From Eopsaltria australis (lineage: Eukaryota > Chordata > Aves > Passeriformes > Petroicidae), in the NCBI GenBank assembly GCA_034509425.1, contig JAVTVJ010001329.1, positions 434,001-498,000 on the forward strand: a stretch of 64,000 nt of DNA, read 5' to 3'. Within the stretch, counting starts at the first letter, position 1; every line of letters begins with the position of its first letter. Below the pieces are notes generated by a model. That model was not told the origin of the DNA. It worked only from the letters and a program-made list of their open reading frames with translations, and searched no databases. This document shows positions 30,101 to 42,100 of the stretch, piece after piece. Position numbers and translations under genes: made by a program.

Positions 30101-33100
30101 CAAAAGCTTAAAGGGAAAAGTATCATGGACCCCACATCAACAAATATCTGCATTAAAATCTAGATAAAAGACATTCACAGATGTTAAAATCAGACAAAGA
30201 AAATGTCACACTTCATTCTGACCTGGACAAAATTGGGCACAAGACTTCACCACAAGACCTTGCAACAAAAATACTATGAAAAAAATCCACAGCTTTCCTC
30301 TGAGATACAGTGACTCTTTCAGAAAAATGCACAAAGATCAGGGGAGAGAGAGACGGAGAGAGAGAAAAGTTCCTTCTTTCTTGTTAGTGTCAAAAGGGGC
30401 TCTTGGATTGATTCAATATTAGCAGTCACATTCGGTGGCTACCTCTCCCACTCATAACTTGATAAAATTTCAAACATGTCTATAAAATTTGGTGACAATG
30501 TTACCTTTTGAAGTACAATGCAAATAAAGGCCTGATTTTTAAATTTAAAATTTACTAAAACAATGCAAAAAGTTGTACAGACTTTCAGTTTGCAAATAAT
30601 TAATTGTAGCTTAATGTGAGTCAATTTTATTGAGTTTTGCAATGAATGAGAATTAGCCCCTTAAGACAGAATGGCTATCTAAATGGTGTTTTAAACTAGC
30701 TGAACAACCCTATTTTAAATTGCATTTGAGATAAATTATAGCAATGATGATGTACATGACAAAGCCAGAGGAAGACATTTTCTTGAGGGAGGGATGGATG
30801 AGAAAGCAAAAAGAAAGGATGAGAGATACAAGGGCAATGAAATCAGAAAAAGTAAAAAAAACTAAGCTACATGGCATAAGAGGCATGTGAGAAGTTGAAT
30901 AATGATGCTAAAAGGCAACACTAAAAAAGAATTGCTATAAGCTACTAAGTAGTATAGGATGAACTAAAAGAAGGTTTATGAAAATCACATTTCCTGGTAT
31001 ATTAAAAGGTTTACAACTAAAAATGGCACCAAGTAGAACGGTGAACACTATTTCAACTGGATTGAGGACATTGTGGCAGTGGCATGAATACATCTACATC
31101 AGTTACCTGTTGACAAACAGATTTTGCCTTATGAAGAGAGAGAACTTTACAAAATATGTCCTTTCCAAACACTGGCATCCACCTGGTTAATTAGCATAAT
31201 GTGTTCTAGGAAGTAAGTTACCAGGAGTAAAATACAGAACTAAATATACACACGAAAAATCCGCAGTTCAAAGACACTTTCTCCAAAATCTGCCTGCTGA
31301 ACACTCACAGCTTGATTTGTAAGATAAAAATAGTTACATTAGTCTTTTATGAAACCTATTTCTAGTATTGTAAGAACCTTATTCTGAATACAATTGCAAA
31401 AAGACTCATGTGAGATTCAAACCATTCTTCCCCTGCCAAACCTGTCCCAAGTGATTTCAAAGTGCAAGAAATATAAGAAAATAATGACTTCAGAAAAGAA
31501 AAGCAGAAAAACACTGTAGAGAAATTATAAACCTGACTTTAAAATCAAGGCATTGCTCATCTGTGACAGCTACTAGAATCACACCAAAAGTCATTAAAAC
31601 CTTTACATGTTACTAAAGCATTCTACATACATAACCACACAAAACACAGACTACAAGAAAAAAGTAATTCAGAAACATTTTGGAAAGCATACATGCACTG
31701 CCTATTGTTCAGAAGAATTAAAAGTAACTGATTTTCTGCATGTAAAATTGTGTGAATTCAAAATCTATCCTACTGAGACTAGACCTGAGTTTCATCAGGA
31801 CGTTTTTAGCATTTCCTGTCAAAAACATAAGATTAAACTGAGAACAAAGATGTCATAATTTTATGACTAACTCTAGATACCTAGCATTAGAAATGGCAAT
31901 TTTGCCTCTTTTGAATCTCAAAAAGGGACAGGAACAATGTTCTTATTTCCAGGACAAAGAGAAATCCCTAACAAGGAGGCTAATATTTTACAAAGAAGTA
32001 ATATACATTACAAATTATTATTATTATTATTATTAAGGCTTTTTAGAGTTCACATAAACAGGTTAGTAGATAGAAAACAGGCATAGCACAAGAAATTAAT
32101 GATACAGACAACACCTCTTTACAGGTGAACATAAAATAGTTACATATTCACAAAGATGATTTCTACATCACTTCTTACCAGATCAGCTATGTAATTCATT
32201 AGGCACCTGGAAATGAATTTATACATCATCCTGCATACAGCTCTAAACCTCTCCTCTGGTTTTTGATCTTTCTATTTTAAGACACGACAACTCTATAAAC
32301 ATGACTATATAAGAAATTTAAATTCTTTAAATGTTAAATGTTAAAAAAAGGGAAACCTGACCAGTTAGTAATACTGATTTCACAGAGTGAAATTATCTAC
32401 TTCAGCCTGAAACCAAAGAAGCCAAAATGAAAGCACCAAGAAGAAAAGTGATCTTATTTTAAAAAAGTGTTAAATCTGCAGAAGAGACAATCAGTTAAAT
32501 ATCAAACCTACAAGCTATTCTAAATTATTTCCTGCCCTTATTACGAATGCCAACCAATTGTTCAGCTTTCTTCTTTCTGTATATAATGGACACTAGAGAC
32601 AATGATACATGAATTCTCCTACAGACCAAACGTTTTTCTAAGTTTATTGTCACAGAGTCTCAAGTATGGAACCTCCTCAATTGACTTGTATTTATAGTGT
32701 TAAAGAGGCAGATAGGACTTTGCAACTATGTTCTTACTACCATCATGTCAAAACATGCTTTGGAAAAACCCATTTCACTTCAAATTAAATATATAAAAGA
32801 ATCTTAGGGCTTGCATTTCCCATCGTTCCAGCTACACTACTTACAGTAGTGGCAGTCCTTTATACAGACACACCCAAACCAAGTAAAAACATACATACAA
32901 CAGTTACATTTCACTGGATAAATTACCATATAAAACTAATGCAGTTGAAGTACATCTTAAGGCCATTTAAGTGTTGCCAGATTGTAAGTAAGTATTTACT
33001 TCAGTACAAGTAATTGTACTGAAGCAAATAAATAATTTCAGGTGCATTTGTAGCATGATTTCCAATAATGACAAGTCCTTAGACTAGTTTCACTTTATTT

Positions 33101-36100
33101 CTCACCATACAAGCAAGCATATAAACTATCAAATCTAACAGCAGAAGTAGAAAATCTACAAGAACTTGAGTGTAAAGGATATAATGCAATTAATATTAAA
33201 ACAATCTTACCTTTATTAGGTTTGGATGACTTGTTCTTGTTAGGTTTAAAACAAGAGCCCCTTGATTTATCTTCTCTGTCCTTAATAAATTTCTGCACAT
33301 CATCCAAAGAAAGCTTTTGAAGGACAACTACAGGCTTAGCTCCTTTATTCAGATCTTCAACTAGCCCAATCTTCTCTACTTTGTCCTTCTGTTCACCTCT
33401 AAATTCAGTTTTCCTTGACTCCTGAGTAACATTGCCATCTTTATCACGCTTGATTTTTGGAATGACAAAATGTTTCAATGCACCAGATCTTCCCCCCAAC
33501 AAGTAACTGGGAAACTCTGCTTTATTGTCACCATGTGCTTTATTACTATCTACTTTACTCTTATTACCATCTGTCCTTCGTTCATCCTTGCCGTTTGGTG
33601 ACTTAAAGCCAGGTTTATCAGGTCTCGATTTGCTAGAATCCCCTTTACCTTCCTGTTTAATACGAGGACTGTCAGGTCTTGATTTTTGATCCCCAGAAGA
33701 AAACCTTGAGTCACCAGACTCATGCCTGTATTTCCTTTCAAATTTCTCAGGTTTTGAACCATCAGATTTAATACCATGCTTAGAATCATGTTCATTTTTG
33801 TTTGAGGATCTCAAATATTCAGGCCTTCTAATCTTGGATGGATCTCCTCTGTATCTCTCTGACTCCCCCCTGTCCTCAGATCTTTGTTTAAGGCTATCGT
33901 GGTCACGCCTTGGTGTATCAGAAACTGAGCGCCCATCAGGTCTCTGTTTTGTTGGATCAGGTCTACTTTCAGGTTTCATCCTTGAAGGATCAGATTTCAC
34001 ATCTAGTTTGTGCCTAGATATTTCAATTTTCTTGTCTGACAAAGGTTTACTGGAGTCCCTTCTATTATCATGTTTGTGTTTTGGTGTTTCAGGCCTCCCT
34101 TCACTCTTCTGTTTTGGTGTTTCAGGTCTGCCTTCACTCTTCTGTTTCGGTGTTTCTGGCCTCTGCCGTATCTCCTGTTTGCCATTATTCTGTTTTCCCT
34201 CATTTTGTTTCATCTCCATTTGCCTGCTCTCGTTTTGTTTCGATTCTATCTGTCTGTTCTCATTTTGTTTCATTTCCATTTGTCTGCTTTCATGTTTCAC
34301 TTCTAACTGCTTGCTCTCATTGTATTTACTTTCCAACCGTCTGCTCTCATTTTGCTGGAATTCCATTTGTCTGTTTTCGTTTTGCTGGATATCTGTCTTT
34401 TGACTTTCAAAGTCTGACTTTTTTCTAAAAATTTCTGGATGGTTTTCAGGTTTAAATTTAAGAACTCCAACAGTGTCTTCTTGGGGAATACACACAAACC
34501 CATCGTTATACTGCTTAATTTCTTCAGGTTTTTTGATGATGTCCAAATCCTGAGTTACTGTTGCCTGAGAGTCTGCTCTTCCTGCTTGCTGCAGATCAAT
34601 ACTAACCATCAGTGCTGGCCTTGCCCCATTTCCTGCAGAACCTGTCTCCTGAGAAGCTGCTCTACTTCCTCCAGTAGCACCTCCAGCCTCTGGTGGCTTG
34701 TTTTCTTGTTTTCGCTTCTTCAGAGGCTTATCTGCAAGTTAAAAGAGAAAAAAAATCACAAATTATATATAAAAACTGATAAATGTCCAAGGAAGAATGT
34801 CCACTCCCCTCCAGTCCCACAATTAATCCTCCTCAGCATGGACATGCACACACAACAAAATCCACTGAATTTAAAAGCAAGAATAGGACTTCTCTAACTA
34901 ATACTTTTTCACATATTCAGACTACCATTCATTGTCAGTCTACCACAGACACCAGTTAATAATTAAAAAAACCCTCCCTCAAAACATGAAATCAAAGGCC
35001 CTGCGTAATTCCCAAGAGAACCACCCAACAAAGCAGCTGTAATACATGAAGAGCAAAAAATCCCACCCCTTTAAAAAAAAAACCAACAAAATACTCAATT
35101 ACACGTGAAGCAGAAGTCTGAAAAGTCAAAGTTAAGGTGCACCTTCGCAACTAGTTTTTGAGGAATACTACTATAAAAGATATCTTCTGCAGATTCAACC
35201 TGCTTTATTACACATGTATTAAGCAAGGATCTGCAATGATTATGGCAGAGGTTTTCCCTACTTGGTTCAGTGGATCAGTTAGACTTCACACATATTTTAG
35301 TCAGGGAACACACAAACAATGAACAAAACTGGTAAAGTAACTATTCCACCACTCCATGCTTCTCTTTGAAGCAAAGCAGTACACCCAGGGTTGGAGTCTC
35401 TACCTTAACACATACATATTAGGTGGGGGGCCACTACACACTTAAAAACTGGAGTTATTTTCCCTTTGCAATCATAATGTTTTTTACAGATGAAACAAAA
35501 ACTATCTTGATAATTTTCTGTCAAGAACCCAACCCTGCAATAAGCCTTTCAGTTTACACTAAAAAATCACTAGGAGCAGAATACAGAAAAATCAAGTGAG
35601 TCAACCACACACCCTGTAATTTGGAAGAATTCATAGAAATGAGAAGCACATGGAAGTATCCAAAAGAGTATATTCTACTCATATAAACTACAGCCTATAT
35701 ATATTACCAACACAGAACTCTAAACTAAAAATAATTTTCTGCCATGAAAACTAGATGCCTTACCCGCACTATGGCTTATATTTTCATTTCTCAAGTATCA
35801 CTGTGTAATTTGTCCAAAAAAATTACTTTCTCTGTAATCAGAGAATATGATTTTAAGTCTAAGGAATGATAAGCATAGATCTATTGTTGAAATGCCTAGA
35901 CCACAAATGCAAAGTAAGAAAAATGCCATAATTTGTGCCTAGGTTTGTGGTGCCTCATCACCAGAAGCAATGAACCAGCTCTTCTACTCAGAGTAGGTGA
36001 ATGAACAGTAAAGAGGATGCAAACCAGAAACAGGGAAATAAATGTCAATAAAAACCCCCACACAGTCCTCTGGACTTGTAAACCAGAATTACAACATATG

Positions 36101-39100
36101 AATTCTAATTTCTTGTAAATGTTTAGAAGATTCTTATTTAGAAATACTTCGAAGGGTCATCTCCAAAAGTGAAATTGGGCCAAAATAACAAGCATAACAT
36201 GGTCAATTCCAGTGATGTGAACAGGCTTTTCCCCCCATCATTTTCATCCTCAAATCTATTTGGATAGCTCTAACTTTCTAAAACTCAAAAATTTTGTACA
36301 AGATTTGATGGCTGGAAGACAGTAAAGACAGATACAATAAACTCCATGCAGAAACTGCAAATAAAGAACTTTGCAGAGCTCAATAAAAGCCTGTAGGAAT
36401 GAATGCCAACTTTATGATAGACATGTGAGGCAAAATAAACTTTCCAAATCAAAGATGCAACTTTTTAGCATGGAGACTTTTGCTTTTTCTGTGCTACAGC
36501 AACTGCTGGATTCATATGAGGACTTACATAGATGAATGTTTCCACACTGTGGATTAGAACAAATATACATGCATCCATACACATCATTACCTTACTTCTC
36601 AATTAAAACTCTGAATTTTGAAATCTAAGTTCAGACACTTGCATTCTCATGAGAAAGTTGGGTCAGCCTTGTCATTTTAGTCCAGAAATGCCAGGCGCAC
36701 TGAAAAAGTCCTGTAAAGGTCTGATGGTGGATCTAACAGTAGTCTTTAAGACATTACTGTTATTCATTATCTGCCCCATTCCTTTAGCTGAAGTTATCGC
36801 CTGTAGCAGAAGGGAACACGCATTCATGTTTCCACAACTACATTTCACTGTCTAATGCATCACCATAAGGCACTAGTGAAGGTGGTTTGCATTAACCTAC
36901 CAGGCTGAATGATTCAGTTTTAAGCAAGAAAATGCTTTCCTCTCTTATGCCTATTATAGGAGCAGATGCCGACGAGCTGTGATGACTTAAACAGCTGTAG
37001 CTGGATCAACCAAAACTCACCTTTTAGAGCCCTCATGCTGAAGGCAACAAGAAAAAACAACCACAACAATTCAAGTAGGGCCAATTTTCTTGCTTGCACT
37101 TCTGTAAGTGATCAGGCTCAACATGGTGCTGTTCTTCATCATCCAAAATGTCAAATTTTAAGTTGACAACACATAAGTAGATGATCACATCACAACTTGG
37201 CACACATATTCCCTCTAAATACATAGCTCTTCTGATGCACATTCTTCATTTCTCTTGACATTAGAATACTCATGCTTTAGTAACTTGACATCTTCTCTGA
37301 GAAGAAAGGGACACTTTCATAGTTTTATTTTCTTAGATGGCAAGGTGATTGCAGACAGTTACAGATCTCTCACAGATTTCTTCTTATTTCCAGCACATCT
37401 TGAATGTGAGCCTCAAAACGAGACTCAATCATTACTGCTTTTCTCTATGAGAATTCTGGATCTAGGACAAAAAACACTGTCTCGAGTATAAGAAAATATT
37501 CAGTTGAATTAAGGCAAAAAATGTAGGATGAACACATAGTACCACTGCCTCCATCAAGCATAATGAAAAAACTCCACTGAATAAACACAAAAAAATTTTA
37601 AGTTGACATGACAGCTGCAAAAATTTGAAAGCTGAAACATACCATTGGGTATGGATTAGAATCAGCAAGGTGAGGTGAGAGGAGTGAACCTCTGAAAACA
37701 GATGTCTTCAGATCTTCTCTTTTACAGTCAAATATATGCAAGTTTGCATATACCTGCTTCTTTAAATCATGAGTCCCAAAATTAACTGACGAACTTTTAC
37801 AATATCCATTGAAATATACTTCATATCCTTCAAGGCATCAGTATCCAAGCTTCATCCGCTTCATTCCATAGACAGTAGTATTTTTTTTTAATATGGGGAT
37901 GTAGGACTTCACCGAAATATCAGACTAGTGTCTTTCTTTGATATTTTACAGACCTAGATCTAAAGCTTGTTGCAGTTCCAAATACTGTTGGCCCACAATC
38001 TCTTTAGTCCAATAAAGTGTGATCAGGATGTTTTTGTTTCTGACTTTTCATAGTAAAAGGAATACATATTAAGTTACAGAAGAGCCTTCTGACTATATTA
38101 ATGATTGGGTATACAAGTTCATTGTTTTCAGATTCTGTTAAAAACCATTATTCACTCCTTCACCTTTCTCTGAGGTTGTAGATATATTCAAAATATATCT
38201 ATGTTTTTCCAATTCCTTTAACAAATTTATGGCAGTTCAGAGAAGAGTTACTCTATGTATGAATCCTTTTGACTTGGCAAATTCATAAGAATATTCTCTT
38301 CACCTTGCAACATGCTCACTAAAAGGCAGTACCTTGGAACTCACAGCAAAATCATAAGCTACATTATACTAAAAACCAGAGTTTTTCTATCAAATGAAAT
38401 TATTTGATCACTGTGGCACAAGAAACAAAACATTACTGGAACCACAAGATTGACATGGGAAAAATATTAGCTGGATTTCCAAGTGGTAATCTCCCACCAA
38501 TCCTCTTATGAACAGTATTCCTGGAGACAGGTTATGGCCTTCACCTTTGGAAATATCTGCATATCAAAGTTATGAGTACTTTAAGATTTAGAAATTAATT
38601 AATTACTGTGGAGTCCTGTGCAAAAAACCACATTGCACTGGAATAACCACAGACACCTTGAGACACATTTCTGCTGAAACTACAAGGCAATTGTGATTTG
38701 AAGAACATTCATCCTGGAAACAGAAGCTGAGGAAGTGTTAGAAGCAGCAAATGAGGATGAGGAGAGCTGTATTATAACAGTATCTCTTTCTTTTACTCAC
38801 CCTGGAATCTTTCCAGAGCAACAGTCAAAATAGCATTAGTGCTGAAACACCCTATGTTACTGCTTCTTTGCAAGCCTGATTATTGTCTTAAATTCAAGAA
38901 TAAACTCTTTAAACAACTGAGTATAATTGGTATACAACTGAGTACATAACTACTCAGTATAACTGAGTATACCCAGCTCTAGAGCTGCTTGGCCTCGCAA
39001 ATTGAAATGGGCCTTTCCTAAGTATCTATGAAAAGGTAACAAGTCCAAATAATAACCATAAGCATGGTTGCTAAGCTGCCTTTTAGTAGAATGTAACATT

Positions 39101-42100
39101 TCCCTCTATTAATACTGTTTGGTATACTTATAAATAGACATAACAAATACATTTTTGCTTCCCCATTTATACCTTGCAAAGGACTCAGTGGGAGACTTCA
39201 TATCCAAAATGGTTAAGTGTGAATGTTCTTCTCTTCAGAGACACAAGTAAGATTGATCCTCTAATGTTGAATTCTAGATGAACCATTTAAATTGAAAGTA
39301 TAACTTTTCTTTTTATAAGCATAACATTTAAGAGTTTCATGTCTTTAAACCTCTAACTCTTCTAATCTCTCATATTAGAGATTACTGGGGAATGCTTCCA
39401 CTCATTTGAAATATCACTTATTTAATGATATCACTAATTAACAAATTTAACACAAATATCTTAGTCCTAAGAGGTCATTACATATTGTCAAATCTTCCAT
39501 CTTTTAATATTAGAGATAAATTAGACAGAGACCGATTATAAGCTTATCTTATTTAGGATAGAAATCAAGATTAGAAATTTTTGACAGGTGACAGTTAAAT
39601 GTCCAAATAACAAACATATGTCTACCATCAACAGTTCCCTTTTCTTAATTATTTTTTACAAATCTGTTCAAAGTTGTCTTGGTGCCCTGTTCCCCCAACC
39701 AACAGTGCTTTGTAGACCACAAGAATCTAATCTGTATACAAGGAATCTTTAAAATTACTTTAGTGGTACTAACAGATGATCTATAAATGGAGTGAGGACA
39801 AATATTCGTTCTTTTCTGCTCCTTCATGTATGCACACCATTGACAACCATCAGAGTTTGCTCTCATCTGACCTCCCCTCAAAGTTCTATGCCAACTGAAA
39901 AAAAGGACTGAATAACCAAAGAGAACCATTCCCATTAGCACAAGAGATTTCCACAGTGCTACCTCCTCCCCTTGAAGGAGAGATTCAGCCAACACAGGGC
40001 AAAGATTTTATTCTCAGTGCTTCCTCCCTTACAGAAGAAATCAAGAAAGTGCAGTCATGAACCTCGTATAGGAAGCTTTATAGAATGGTATATAATTCCA
40101 AAAATCTCTGAAGAAGAGACCAGAAGACTTTCAGCTGCTGCAGTTCAAAGAAAGGGACTTGCAAGACTCAGAAGAGAAACAGCTGCTAATGTTTAGCGAC
40201 CTGTTAAAAGACTTCATCAAACTTCCGGTCACTGTCCAAAAAGGAAACCCCATCAGAAGGAATGTCTAAACTCACTCAGTTCAAAACAAAAAGGCTACAG
40301 TGATCCGTGACATGCCTTAAGGTGTAGTAGACTGTATCAAAATGAAGATTCTGAAGTGGTGTTTGTTTTCTTATATATAGCAATAATACAATCATATTGT
40401 CTTTTGAATTTTTCTGCTTAAGGATGTCTGGTTACTTATTATTCTCTGCCAACTATAGTAATAAAAAGGAAATACTACACTAGGAAATAACAAAAATTGA
40501 GCTGCAGAGAAGTATAATTAAATATCGTTTAGAGACTGGAAACTGTAACTTAAGCTCCCTGAATTTAATATTGCTTTCACAAACCATATGACTTTAATTT
40601 ATTTATGAGATCAATTTTTTCAGCATAAACAGTGGGTATTATCCACGTGATTGCTTTGTGCAAAATTAAAGTTTTGTTAACTCAAAATATCTGAGCAAAA
40701 CCTGAAGTGCACTTCCTTAGAAATACCCAGTGCAGCATCTAATTACACAAGAAAAATGCAACACTAACATTACACTTAATGAAAAGTACTTAAGTATCAG
40801 AGCTAACATATCCAATTGGATTTTAATTCATTTGTATAGACAGAAAACTTTAGAAATAAGCAGTGACTTTCCCTTCTCTCTTCCAAGTCTTGTTTTTGTT
40901 CTGCCTTGCACTCAAAAATGTCATCAAATAACTAATGCAGTAACATTTACATCCCACGACAATGAAAAAAAAAGTTGCGTCTTCTTAGGTTGATGTCAGA
41001 GTGAACTTAGTGACTGTGAACTACAAAAATGGTGGGATTAAGCTCTTAATAGGGTTTATTAAGTGCTCATGCAGTTTCTTTATCAAGATTGAAATGCATT
41101 ATAGAGAAATGACTGTCCCAGAATGTAAGTCGTTACTGGGTAAATGGTATCACAAATCCTCTCATACACCAGGTACAACCAAGTGTATACATTACATGCA
41201 ATTTATATTGAATTTTCTAGTCTTAGTTTACAGTGTTGACTGAAACAAAGGTTTCTTGCTACACTGCTGCAGTTTAGTTATTTTCTACACCTTCTTACAA
41301 GAGCAGTTTTCTGCACTACCCTATGTAAAGCACAGCCTGGGATAAATAGGGGAATTTTGATTTCATGTTACATATCAGCACAAATAAAATGCTATTAAAT
41401 TATATGATCCTACTTTTTAAAAAAAAAGTTTTCATTTGATAAGTATTTTAATCTTCATAAAAACTGGAAAGGGAAGTAACTTTTTGCAGATAGATAGAAA
41501 TACTGCAAGATTTCATTGCAATTCCTCTAACAGATAAGGAATTTCTTCCCCTTACTTTTCTTAAAACATGTCTGAACACACACAAACACAAAATCTGTCT
41601 TTTACAGGACCTGGAGGCTGCAAAGCTGGTTTTCCTTGGAAGAGCAATACAAGGTGCCAGTTTCATCCATTACATCACACTACAAAATGAAGACCTAATG
41701 AAAGCTTGTATACACAAAACACATGATACCTAAGTCTCACTTTCTACTACACAGACACTCAGTTCTTTCTTTCACACTCTATCTCTCCACCTTCTGGTAT
41801 TAATGACTGTAATCTCTGAGATAACTACACAAATTACTACTTGTAGTTCAATTTTTAAAGAAATAAGCCCCCTACAACATATTCTTGGAAATGAATGCTA
41901 ATATACTGGTTATAATTACACATTCCGTCATTTCATTAATTGGCTACATAAAATTAAGCATAAACAAACTATTCATTCTTAATAGTATTCTTCTATTAGT
42001 TTCCTCTTCAGGGAACTTTATGGGGGAGATGGGTAATGGGGAGAAAGGGAGAGGAGCTGGTTAAGAACTTAAAAGGTAAGAGAAAAATGTTACTTACCTA

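Larger units (their letters stand above)
19921..33210 (-). other. NIPBL: NIPBL intron 10
   Basis: This is the largest intron in the window (13.3 kb). I can identify only the CR1 copy at 26570-26860 and the ATT microsatellite at 32014-32035. Plus-strand ORFs of 86 and 92 codons (25530-25790 and 28125-28403) lie in slightly GC-richer DNA but resemble no known family. I see no nested gene or RNA gene. Confidence 0.85.

Noticed and set aside
33798..34403. 201-codon plus-strand ORF (and overlapping 115- and 78-codon ORFs) opposite NIPBL exon 10
   Set aside because: It is the mirror of the Lys/Glu/Gln/Ser-rich exon 10. The biased codons leave few antisense stops, and the product is an artificial Ser/Leu/Phe/Cys repeat with no independent support.
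39645..40196. 116-codon minus and 74-codon plus ORFs side by side in intron 9
   Set aside because: I recognise no domain, signal or repeat in either, and there is no splice or start context that I would trust. They are probably chance.
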